A stretch of 5,663 nt of DNA from JBKPNX01 sp046732855 (lineage in GTDB: Bacteria; Pseudomonadota; Alphaproteobacteria; Geminicoccales; Geminicoccaceae): the NCBI GenBank assembly GCA_046732855.1, contig JBKPNX010000071.1, positions 1 through 5,663 of the forward strand. The letters run 5' to 3'. The notes below the pieces were generated by a model. The model was not told where the DNA came from. It made no database searches and saw only the letters and a list, made by a program, of their open reading frames with translations. Every line of letters begins with the position of its first letter. The first letter of the stretch is position 1. Below are positions 1 through 5,516 of this stretch, piece after piece. The position numbers and the translations under genes are program-made.

Positions 1-403
1 GATCCTCGCCGTGTGCCAGCGGGGCACGGCCGCATCAAGGCGGGCGCTGCCCCCGGCGGTGCCGGCTGACGGCCTTGACCCGGCCGCGCCCCGCTGCTTG
101 GTGCCTGGGATCGGCTCGACGTCGAGAAGGCGTCGCCAGAAAGGGTTGGAGCCCTTCCGGACGAGCGATCGTGCGACGGTCAAGGGCTTCGCAGGAACAC
201 CGCTCCGGCGGTGAGGTTGTCCCTACCGGGACGGAGGCGTCGGCGATCTCGCGGCGTATTTGCGGCCTGTTCGCCCAATTTGAACAGGAACCGCGCCGCA
301 GACATTGGGACGCCAACGCCCCTGATGCCTTGATGTGGCGGGTTATCCCCGACCACGGACAGAACCTTGGCCCCGGCAGGAACAATCAGGGGTGAGACCT
401 GCG
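1..403. other. Gene-poor stretch without a recognisable gene
   Basis: Several overlapping open frames cross this stretch on both strands, but that is expected of very GC-rich DNA. None has a convincing ribosome site, a recognisable motif or conserved-looking protein composition; all are rich in Arg, Pro and Ala. The forward frame ending at 395 finishes just before the tape-measure remnant at 404, so it could be the eroded 3' end of a neighbouring gene, but I do not recognise the protein. The sequence enters from the left edge, so a gene cut by the window border cannot be excluded. Confidence 0.5.
198..232. other. Two tandem small hairpins
   Basis: CACCGC (198-203) and GCGGTG (208-213) form a perfect 6-bp stem with a TCCG loop. 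Six bases further on, GTCCC (219-223) and GGGAC (228-232) form a 5-bp stem with a TACC loop. No T-run follows, so this is not a standard intrinsic terminator. In DNA this GC-rich such short stems also arise by chance. The role is unknown. Confidence 0.25.
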
Positions 404-790
404 ATGCGCGATTACAGAACCTACGCCATCCGCCTGTCGGTCTAGGGCGGGGGCCAGGTCAAGGCCGAGCTGGTCTCGGTCGGCCAGAGCGGCGAGCAGA
501 GCCTGAAGCGCATCGAGAGCGCGGGCGAGCGCGCCTCCGGCGGGCTGAAGGGCCTTGGCCGCCAGGCGGATCTGCTGCGCACGGGCATCCGCACGCTCGG
601 TGGCGCGCTGATCGGCGCCGCGACGGTCGGTGGCCTCGGCGCGCTGATCGACCGCTCGATCAGTGCAGCCGACGCGATCGGCAAGACCGCGGACAAGATC
701 GGGGTCGGCGTCGAGGCGCTGCAGATGCAGCACAAGGTCTTCTTTGTCTCGATGCCCACCTGCTACAAAGCGTGTCGGCGGAGCCGGTGA
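404..790 (+). pseudogene. Phage tail tape-measure protein, 5' fragment, copy 1 (broken)
   Basis: This is the N-terminal part of a phage tail tape-measure protein, the long alpha-helical protein that sets tail length in siphophage-like virions. The frame from ATG 404 reads MRDYRTYAIRLSV and then meets TAG at 443-445. Beyond the stop the same frame continues with recognisable protein: KAELVSVGQSGEQSLKRIE, a Gly/Ala-rich hydrophobic segment, then DRSISAADAIGKTADKIGV and VEALQ. Clear similarity to the second copy at 2530 ends near 722. After that the frame reads unrelated residues and stops at 788-790. By my count the two copies are roughly 85% identical over about 270 bases, too diverged for a recent duplication. 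Both the nonsense codon and the 3' truncation make it non-functional. GGGGTGAG around 390-397 may be the old ribosome site. The family assignment rests on the second, longer copy. Confidence 0.75.
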
Positions 791-815
791 GGTTTTACGA
801 GTGTGGGGGGGCTAA

Positions 816-1958
816 ATGGCGACCGATGAAGATCAGACTGCTGAGCGACTACGCCGGCAGCAGGACGTTCTGGCCGAGTTTGGCTTGCATGCTTTTCGCT
901 CGCGCGATCTGGACGAACTTCTGAACCACGCCGCCGAGCTCGTCGCCGAGGGATGCGACGTCAGGCGCGCGAAAGTTCTCGAATTGCTTCCCGGCGGCAA
1001 GGAGCTGCTTGTTCGGGCGGGGGTAAACTGGAACCCGGGTGTCGTGGGTCATGTCCGCTTCGGCGCGGACGGGGATTCGCCGGCCGGCTATGCGCTTAGA
1101 CATCATGAGCCGGTGACCTCTTCCGACCTCGATACGGAGACGCGCTTCAAGATCCCCGCGGTTCTGATCGAGCACGGCATCAGGAGCATGGTGAACGTAA
1201 TCATTGCCGGGGAGAATGGCCCCTTCGGCGTGCTCGAGGTCGACGCCGCGCAAAAGCGCGAGTTCGACAGTCACGATATCTCGTTCCTGCGCAACTACGC
1301 GAACCTCCTGGCGGCGGCCGTCGAACGCCATCGTACGCACAACGCGCTGGCGGAGGCCACGCGCGATCAATCGGTCCTGATCCAGGAGCTCGAGCACCGA
1401 GTGAAGAACATGCTGAGTCTGGTGCAGTCCCTGGCGAACCAGACGATCGCCGACGAGCCTGCTGCGCGAGTCTTCCGGGACAGCTTCCTGGGGCGCCTGC
1501 AAGCTCTGGCGCAAGCGGAGAACCTCGTCCTAGACGGTCATGCTCAGGAGATCGAGCTGGAGCGGCTCGTGAGGCGCTCGATCGAACCCTTCGAGGCTGC
1601 GGACGCAGGAGCTCTGACCGCGGAAGGCCCTCCCCTGCGTCTCCCGGCGCGAAGCGCGAGGATCATCGCCCTGGTCCTGCACGAACTCGGAACCAATGCG
1701 ACGAAGCACGGTGGCCTCTCCGTGGCGGAAGGCAGGGTCCGAATCTCCTGGCAAATCGAGGACAGGGCCGAAGGACGGCAGGTCCGTCTCCGCTGGCGCG
1801 AGGAGGGCGGCCCGGAGGTCCCGCCGCCCGACCGCCGGGGCTTCGGAACGAGGTTGCTCACGAACCTGGCCGGCTACGAGCTGGACGGGCAGGCGGAACT
1901 GAAACATGCCGTTGGAGGTTTGGAGTACCGGATCGCATTTCCGCTCGGCGACGGATGA
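816..1958 (+). CDS. GAF-domain sensor histidine kinase, HWE family
   Basis: A 380-residue, apparently cytoplasmic histidine kinase: no signal peptide or membrane span is visible. Residues about 18-172 fit a GAF sensory domain, with the typical ending GPFGVLEVDA, then the D-x-x-D-I-x-F-L region and the helix NYANLLAAAVER. The dimerisation/phosphoacceptor region is ELEHRVKNMLSLVQSLANQT, with His194 as the expected phosphorylated residue. The ATP-binding domain (about 280-378) has an N-box HELGTNATKHGG (289-300), the W-x-E signature at W327-E329 followed by GGP, and RGFGTRLL (341-348). The H-R-x-K-N block, the W-x-E signature and the HEL-x-TNA-x-KHG N-box together define the HWE family, common in alphaproteobacteria. 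No bilin-binding Cys is evident in the GAF domain, so the ligand is unknown. A G-run at 805-811 lies just before the ATG as a ribosome site, with short spacing. The stop overlaps the next gene's start by ATGA, so the two are translationally coupled. The frame is intact, unlike the surrounding phage remnants. Confidence is high for the family, low for the signal. Confidence 0.94.
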   Translation: MATDEDQTAERLRRQQDVLAEFGLHAFRSRDLDELLNHAAELVAEGCDVRRAKVLELLPGGKELLVRAGVNWNPGVVGHVRFGADGDSPAGYALRHHEPVTSSDLDTETRFKIPAVLIEHGIRSMVNVIIAGENGPFGVLEVDAAQKREFDSHDISFLRNYANLLAAAVERHRTHNALAEATRDQSVLIQELEHRVKNMLSLVQSLANQTIADEPAARVFRDSFLGRLQALAQAENLVLDGHAQEIELERLVRRSIEPFEAADAGALTAEGPPLRLPARSARIIALVLHELGTNATKHGGLSVAEGRVRISWQIEDRAEGRQVRLRWREEGGPEVPPPDRRGFGTRLLTNLAGYELDGQAELKHAVGGLEYRIAFPLGDG

Positions 1959-2347
1959 CCTTCTCAGGAGCGACGACCAACTTGCTTTCGGGCCGGCGCC
2001 TCCTGGTCGTCGAGGACGATCCCTTCATCGCGGTAGACCTGCACGACTTGCTGGCATCCGCCGGAGCGGTGGTCCTCGGTCCGGTCCCTACTGTGCGGGC
2101 GGCGCTGGCGTTGCTTGAAACGGATCGCCCGCATGCGGCGCTCCTGGATCTGAACCTCAGGGGCGAGATGTCCACGCCTGTCGCCGAGGCGCTGCAGGCA
2201 GCCGCGGTCCCGTTCGTCCTCGTGACGGGCTACAGCGGCAGCCAGATCGACGAGCCCGCCTTTCGCGAGGCGCCGATCATTCCGAAGCCGGTGCGGACGA
2301 GCTTCCTGATGCGTGCGCTGCAACGGCTGCTCCCGACCGGAACCTGA
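1955..2347 (+). CDS. Single-domain response regulator (receiver only)
   Basis: A 130-residue stand-alone receiver domain, the likely phosphorylation partner of the kinase at 816. Key residues are present: acidic pair Asp21-Asp22 in LLVVEDDPFIA, phosphoacceptor Asp65 in ALLDLNLRGE, Thr91 in PFVLVTGYS, and Lys111 in IIPKPV. The motif PF-x3-TGY resembles the FAT GUY receivers that accompany HWE kinases and the alphaproteobacterial general stress response, where the usual sequence is F-A-T-G-Y; here two residues intervene differently. There is no DNA-binding or enzymatic output domain, so it would work by protein-protein contact, as a phosphate relay or as a sink for kinase phosphate. The ATG overlaps the kinase stop (ATGA) and has no strong ribosome site of its own, which points to coupled translation in a two-gene operon. 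About 12 N-terminal residues precede the first beta strand; they look unstructured but are the only option in this frame next to the coupling site. The partner is inferred from adjacency. Confidence 0.93.
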   Translation: MTFSGATTNLLSGRRLLVVEDDPFIAVDLHDLLASAGAVVLGPVPTVRAALALLETDRPHAALLDLNLRGEMSTPVAEALQAAAVPFVLVTGYSGSQIDEPAFREAPIIPKPVRTSFLMRALQRLLPTGT

Positions 2348-2358
2348 AGATATCGATC

Positions 2359-2380
2359 TCCGCGGCCCTACAGCTGCGGG
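2359..2380 (+). terminator. Possible terminator hairpin after the kinase/receiver pair
   Basis: TCCGCGGC (2359-2366) can pair with GCTGCGGG (2373-2380) around a 6-base loop, giving an 8-pair stem with two G-T wobbles. It starts 11 bases after the receiver stop codon, the right place for a transcription end. No T-run follows (AAGAGC), so if it ends transcription it is weak or needs a factor such as Rho. Confidence 0.35.
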
Positions 2381-2529
2381 AAGAGCACTGGTGCGGTTTC
2401 CACCTCCTGCGCTTAGCAGAGATCATCAGCAGTCGACGAGCGGGAGCCGTATCTCCGAGTAGGCAGCCCAACTGGACGTGACCTGCGCAAGAGACTCATC
2501 GATGAAAGTTGCACGCGGCACTGCATGAA

Positions 2530-3314
2530 ATGGCCCGACGTACCCAGACCTACGCGATCCGTCTCGCGGTCGAAGGCGGAGCCAGGTCAAGGCCGAGCTG
2601 GTCTCGGTTGGCCAGAGCGGCGAGCAGAGCCTGAAGCGCATCGAGGGCGCGGGCGAGCGCGCCTCGGGCGGGCTCAAGGGGCTTGGGCGCCAGGCGGAAC
2701 TGCTGCGCACTGGCATCCGCACCCTCGGTGGCGCGCTCGCGGGCGTTGCCACGGTTGGAGGCCTCACTGCCCTGGTTGATCGCTCCATCTCCGCGGCCAA
2801 TGCCATCGGCAAGACCGCCGACACGATTGGGGTCAGTGTCGAGGCGCTGCAAGAGCTGCGGTTTGCTGCCAAGGCATCGGGCATAGAGCAGCAAACGCTC
2901 GATATGGCGCTGCAGCGGTTTACGCGGCGGGCGGCCGAGGCGGCGCAGGGCACGGGCGAGGCGAAGGAGGCGCTGGCGCAGATGGGCATCGCGCTGCGCG
3001 ACCAGAGCGGCAATCTGCGGAGTAGCGAGGACCTGCTCGGTGACGTCGCCGATGCCTTCGCCCGTATCGAGAACCCGGCTGAGCGGGTGCGGCTCGCGTT
3101 TAAGCTGTTCGATTCCGAAGGCGTCGCGGTGGTCAACTTGCTCCGCGGCGGGAGCGGCGCGCTCGAAGAAATGCGCGAGCGCGCCCGAGACCTCGGCATC
3201 GTGCTTGACGAGCACCTGGTGCGCGATGCCGAGCGGGCCCGGACCGAGCTGGACACGCTCTCTCAGGTGATCTCGGCCAACCTGACCCGGGCGGCGCTGG
3301 AGGCGGCGCGGTGA
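2530..3314 (+). pseudogene. Phage tail tape-measure protein, copy 2 (frameshifted, truncated)
   Basis: The second tape-measure fragment starts at ATG 2530 (MARRTQTYAIRLAVEGG). After the GGA codon at 2578-2580 one base is missing compared with copy 1 (GGCGGAGCC against GGCGGGGGCC). The original frame soon ends at a TGA, and the protein continues one frame over from about 2583: KAELVSVGQSGEQSLKRIE, then a Gly/Ala/Val segment, DRSISAANAIGKTADTIGV, VEALQELRFAAKASGIEQQT, LRSSEDLLGDVADAFARIEN, AERVRLAFKLFDSEGVAVV and TELDTLSQVISANLTRAALE. This pattern (ADAIGKTAD, SVEALQELR, SGIE, LFDSEG) is characteristic of tape-measure proteins of alphaproteobacterial prophages. The repaired length is about 261 residues; full tape-measure proteins usually exceed 600, so the 3' part is also lost. 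The stop at 3312-3314 abuts the DUF6441 remnant. An internal start at ATG 2904 could give a 136-residue fragment, but without the N-terminus it is unlikely to function. Confidence 0.8.
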
Positions 3315-3338
3315 TCGTAGATCTGTCGAGTTTGGCTC

Positions 3339-3925
3339 GCCGCCACGATCACACGCTCGCTGCAGGCAGGCATGCAGGCCGAGCTGCGCGACCTCGAGCG
3401 CGCGGTGGCGAGCGGCACCAGGGAGGCAGGTCAGAACCTTAAGACCGAGCTCCGCCGTCAGGTCACGAGCGCCGGGCTCGGGGAGCGGCTCGCGAACAGC
3501 TGGCGCGATAGGCACTACCCGAACCAGAAGCTCGACGCCGCAAGCCTCGTCTACACGAAGGCGCCCCAGATCATCCGCGCCTTCGACGAGGCGCGGTGAT
3601 CCGGAGCAGGCGCGGACGCTTTCTCGCGATCCCGACCGAGAACGCGCCGAGAAAGGGAGCCGACCGCAGGCAGATCCGCCCGAGCACCTTTCCGGAGCAC
3701 CGCTTCGAACCGCTCCGATTCGTGCCCCGACCAACGGTCACGCGTGATGCAAAGCTGCGGCTTGCGCCGAGCGGCCGCGTGATCGGTATCGATCTGGACG
3801 CGGCGCTGAAGATCGGCGCCGCCCGCTGCTATAACCTCGCGGCGGTCTCGGAGCTGCTGCCGGCGGCCGAGGCGGGCTTGGTGGAGGCATTGCGCGTCGA
3901 CGCGGACCGCCCCATTGAAGCTTGA
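3339..3925 (+). pseudogene. DUF6441-like phage tail protein, frameshifted and fused to a foreign tail
   Basis: Two adjacent frames together give one recognisable phage protein. The first (about 3339-3599) reads ATITRSLQAGMQAELRDLER, then AVASGTREAGQNLKTELR, QVTSAGLGERLANSWRD and YTKAPQIIRAFDEAR, then TGA. The second, entered near 3593, continues AVIRSRRGRFLAIPTENAP and IRPSTFPEHRFEPLRFV. Joined with one inserted base (FDEGAVIRS) they match the DUF6441 tail-protein pattern as I know it: GLG-x-RLA-x-W, KAP-x-IIRAFDEG, FWLAIPTE-like and RLRFV-like blocks. DUF6441 proteins run to about 200 residues, but here similarity ends near 3733 and an unrelated segment follows to the TGA at 3923-3925. The 5' end is also damaged: a TAG lies upstream in this frame, and GTG 3311 (overlapping the tape-measure stop) opens VIVDLSSLA in another frame that fails to join. 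Two short products remain possible (ATG 3372-3599 and GTG 3596-3925), but I judge the gene dead. Its exact molecular role in the tail is not known to me. Confidence 0.7.
3734..3925 (+). pseudogene. Unidentified phage-like C-terminal segment fused after DUF6441
   Basis: The last 63 codons of the open frame ending at 3925 do not resemble DUF6441. They read KLRLAPSGRVIGIDLDAALK, then IGAARCYNLAAVSELLPAAE and AGLVEALRVDADRPIEA. The composition (short helical, acidic C-terminus, AAL...AARxYxLAAV-x-ELLPAAEAGLVEAL) looks like a real small protein. It is reminiscent of the small proteins encoded near the tape-measure gene in alphaproteobacterial prophages, but I cannot name the family. There is no in-frame ATG at the junction; GTC or CGT codons stand where a start would be expected. 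The simplest reading is a deletion that joined the 3' part of one small gene to the middle of DUF6441. Confidence 0.45.
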
Positions 3926-4207
3926 ATAGCGCCCAACAACGTCCGGTCGTCGTCCCACTGGGGTCCATTGCGATACGCGGCGCATCCTTCCGAATCTGAC
4001 CCAGAGCTACCATGACTGCTCTCAGTTCAACTACAAGCGCCCTAGTGTAATCTCAAGTAGGCGAGGCCCCGCGGCTCAGTTGTGTGTCTCTCTGCTGATC
4101 CAGGTTAGTGCCGCAGTTGAACCAATCACGTAGAAAGGCGTGGTTGACCGCGGGCGCCCGGCGGAGGCAACTCACAAGAACTCGTGGTGAGTTATGGCGG
4201 GGATGAG
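3926..4207. other. Gene-poor stretch after the phage remnants
   Basis: No supported gene is seen. Forward frames are short and interrupted. The stretch is less GC-rich than the phage remnants and contains a 10-bp palindrome CGGGCGCCCG (4151-4160) and the inverted repeat at 4169-4193 listed separately. No tRNA-like sequence or attachment site could be recognised. Confidence 0.45.
4169..4193. repeat. Perfect 7-bp inverted repeat before two tiny ORFs
   Basis: AACTCAC (4169-4175) and GTGAGTT (4187-4193) are perfect reverse complements separated by 11 bases. It lies directly upstream of the ATG at 4208. It could form an RNA hairpin in a leader or be a dimeric regulator site; the 18-base centre-to-centre spacing permits either. 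No function can be shown. Confidence 0.4.
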
Positions 4208-4327
4208 ATGGTCATCCAGATGATCGCGCCTGACCAGATCAAGGACCTGATCGCAGTCGCCGCCGCCTTGTCGAGCAGGGAACCTACGCGCGTGCCAGCA
4301 CTGGGGTGGCAGCGGCATCGAACCTGA
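4208..4327 (+). CDS. Possible 39-residue hypothetical protein
   Basis: A short frame from ATG 4208 to TGA 4325-4327, beginning MVIQMIAPDQIKDLIAVAAA and ending in a basic, Pro- and Arg-containing tail. The first half looks like a plausible amphipathic helix; the second half (ALSSREPTRVPALGWQRHRT) looks like random GC-rich coding and may be read-out of a truncated gene. GGCGGGGATGAG just upstream could serve as a weak ribosome site; a GTG at 4187 would extend it by seven residues. It ends 12 bases before the next tiny ORF, so the two may be co-translated. No family is recognised; it may equally be non-coding. Confidence 0.3.
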   Translation: MVIQMIAPDQIKDLIAVAAALSSREPTRVPALGWQRHRT

Positions 4328-4339
4328 CGGGAACCAGCC

Positions 4340-4441
4340 ATGACCGCGCAGCTCGCCCTCGAACTCGGGATTTTGCTCCTGCCGCTGCTGGTCATCGGTG
4401 GCGTGGCAGCGGTGGGGATGTGGACTCTGCGCAAGGGGTGA
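4340..4441 (+). CDS. 33-residue single-span membrane peptide
   Basis: The frame runs from ATG 4340 to TGA 4439-4441. The product has a short polar start (MTAQLALE), one continuous hydrophobic stretch (about residues 9-28, LGILLLPLLVIGGVAAVGMW) and a basic end (TLRKG). This is a textbook single membrane helix; the positive C-terminus suggests the C-end stays in the cytoplasm. ACGGGAA at 4327-4333 is a possible ribosome site at reasonable spacing. The peptide is too short for most gene finders. Small membrane peptides of this form include regulators of membrane complexes, phage lysis or superinfection-exclusion peptides and type I toxins; nothing here chooses among them. The gene ends just before the repeat at 4453. 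A chance hydrophobic frame cannot be ruled out, but the clean helix-plus-basic-tail architecture favours a real gene. Confidence 0.5.
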   Translation: MTAQLALELGILLLPLLVIGGVAAVGMWTLRKG

Positions 4442-4452
4442 TGGGCTGGCGT

Positions 4453-4490
4453 CGATAGGCCGGACGTGACCCTGCCTGTGTAAAACGCAC
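4453..4490 (+). repeat. Imperfect direct repeat, copy A
   Basis: The segment with GATAGGCC, GTGACCCTG and GTGTAAAACGCA recurs at 5259-5296 with 32 of about 36 aligned bases identical and one A more in the A-run of copy B. Weaker similarity continues downstream to about 4533 (CTCCAAAGTCGCGCC against CTCTGAAGTAGCGCC at the end of copy B). This looks like the end of a dispersed element such as an insertion-sequence or MITE terminus. No transposase gene is present. Confidence 0.6.
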
Positions 4491-4612
4491 CCCTGAAAAA
4501 ATCCCTAGAATGAATCGTCTCCAAAGTCGCGCCAGCTACACTGAACCTGAGCATTTATGTCTAACAATTGTCGATACGAAGAATGAGCTTCTACGCGCAG
4601 TTTCACGTTTTT

Positions 4613-4627
4613 CGTTTTCACACAGCC
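4613..4627 (-). repeat. Inverted partial copy of the repeat
   Basis: CGTTTTCACACAGCC matches the reverse complement of 5279-5293 (CGTTTTTACACGGCC) at 13 of 15 positions. It therefore faces copy B of the direct repeat across the lipoprotein gene, like the left end of a small element. The match is short, so chance is possible. Confidence 0.4.
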
Positions 4628-4806
4628 AAGACCCCAAGCCGACTTTGATCTGAGGTGCTTGGCTTCATCTGAGAGGGATTTAGGCGAAGCACGAAGGGTT
4701 GATGCTGAGCCTGGGATGAGCCATGCTCACGAGAGCGGCCGGCAGGGGGAGCGGCTGGCGCCGCGCCAATGCATCGAGCGAGCGGGGCGCCCATCCCATC
4801 ACCGTG

Positions 4807-4812
4807 AAAGGA
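4807..4812 (+). promoter_or_regulatory. Ribosome binding site fixing the lipoprotein start
   Basis: AAAGGA lies 8 bases before ATG 4821. It selects this start over the in-frame upstream ATG at 4659 and places the signal peptide at the true N-terminus. Confidence 0.7.
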
Positions 4813-4820
4813 CAGGCTCC

Positions 4821-5072
4821 ATGTGTTGTGACAGAAGGCTCTTCGGCGGCCTGCTCCTGGTAAGCGCTTTTGTGTCCTTGGTCGCGGCAGGCTGCAGTGA
4901 CATCACGCCCGAGGCCAATAACGAAGGTGGCGGCGTGCTCGAGTCGCCGACCAACGAGGCCGACACAATGCGCCAGCAGGAGGAGCAGCTGCAGGAAAAC
5001 CAGATGAACCGGCAGGAGCAGCAGCAGGAAATCCAGATGAACCGAGGTGGAGGCGGAGGCGGTCGCCGATAG
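4821..5072 (+). CDS. Small Gln-rich outer-membrane-type lipoprotein
   Basis: An 83-residue predicted lipoprotein of unknown function. Residues 1-24 form a type II signal peptide: charged start MCCDRRLF, hydrophobic core GGLLLVSAFVSLV, and lipobox A-A-G-C with Cys25 as the lipidated residue. The +2 residue is Ser, so by the usual rule it would be sorted to the outer membrane. The mature part is short and low-complexity: an acidic/Asn region with GGG (33-48), then a Gln/Glu-rich, probably helical stretch with two near-repeats QENQMNR (58-64) and QEIQMNR (69-75), and a C-terminal G6-R-R tail. No enzyme motif is visible. AAAGGA at 4807 supports the start. The frame is clean and the signal peptide intact, so it is probably expressed, perhaps as a single gene. 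It lies between an inverted partial repeat (4613) and repeat copy B (5259), which hints at movement as cargo. The family is not recognised; the lipoprotein call is firm. Confidence 0.88.
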   Translation: MCCDRRLFGGLLLVSAFVSLVAAGCSDITPEANNEGGGVLESPTNEADTMRQQEEQLQENQMNRQEQQQEIQMNRGGGGGGRR

Positions 5073-5214
5073 CACGGTCGGCAAGGTCGGATCTCAAAAC
5101 GCTCGTCTTGGGCGGCGGCATTGGAAGGTCTGCTGTTGGCTGCTCTCTGCCCTTCATGGCCTGGCCTCCGCACGACGGCAACACCGCTCAGAGACCGGAC
5201 ATTCGGCCGTGTTT

Positions 5215-5241
5215 GGACCGCTGTAAGCCGTAGAGCGGACC
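5215..5241. other. Hairpin downstream of the lipoprotein gene
   Basis: GGACCGCT (5215-5222) and AGCGGACC (5234-5241) pair at 7 of 8 positions around an 11-base loop. It lies about 140 bases after the lipoprotein stop, with no T-run after it. It may be a subterminal stem of the repeat element just downstream or a weak transcription-end structure. Confidence 0.3.
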
Positions 5242-5258
5242 TGCGATGGGGACGCTTT

Positions 5259-5296
5259 GATAGGCCAGTCGTGACCCTGGCCGTGTAAAAACGCAT
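5259..5296 (+). repeat. Imperfect direct repeat, copy B
   Basis: This is the partner of copy A at 4453-4490 (GATAGGCC, GTGACCCTG, GTGTAAAAACGCA), with weaker similarity continuing to 5339. The distance between copies is about 806 bases and encloses the lipoprotein gene. Its reverse complement matches 4613-4627, so one end of a small element could lie here. Confidence 0.6.
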
Positions 5297-5516
5297 CCAG
5301 CAGAACGATCGCTAAAACCAATTGCTCTGAAGTAGCGCCGGGGACACCGGAAGCCGACGGCGGTTCGAGGCCGAATGCCTATCTTGATGCGGACCGTTGC
5401 GCTGTCCCGTGAGCAGCGACATACTTCGCCGCCGGAACCGAGGGAAGCCCCACATTTAAGCAGAATTTACTTGGTGCTAATCACACGCACTACCACATAT
5501 CGAGTGCCCGTCCGCC

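Larger units (their letters stand above)
5073..5516. other. Intergenic stretch with repeat copy B, no gene seen
   Basis: No supported coding frame. It contains the hairpin at 5215-5241 and the repeat at 5259-5296. No T-tailed terminator follows the lipoprotein stop. The segment around 5190-5250, with motifs such as CGGACATT and GAGCGGACC, looks like degenerate intergenic repeat material. Confidence 0.5.

Noticed and set aside
745..775. TTGTCT and TACAAA as a promoter for the kinase
   Set aside because: The spacing between the boxes is about 14 bases, too short for a normal housekeeping promoter, and the match is weak.
446..790. Programmed frameshift or stop readthrough in the tape-measure genes
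   Set aside because: The two copies carry different lesions, both are 3'-truncated, and known tail frameshifting occurs in the chaperone genes before the tape measure, not at its start.
849..1514. A 221-codon minus-strand frame within the kinase gene
   Set aside because: It is the shadow of an unambiguous histidine kinase and has no recognisable domains.
2550..3734. A 394-codon open frame on the minus strand
   Set aside because: It lies antisense to the tape-measure and DUF6441 remnants, whose sense products are recognisable. Long antisense frames are common opposite GC-rich codon-biased genes, and its Arg/Ala/Leu-rich product has no motif.
4659..4820. Upstream extension of the lipoprotein frame to ATG 4659
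   Set aside because: It would bury the signal peptide and lipobox inside the protein; the AAAGGA site supports ATG 4821 instead.
4799..5296. Minus-strand frame over the lipoprotein and repeat B
   Set aside because: Its product is rich in Cys, Ser and Pro runs created by the reverse complement of Gln and Gly codons, a typical shadow. The similar FYT-x-RVT-x-GLS string also seen opposite copy A is just the repeat read in reverse.
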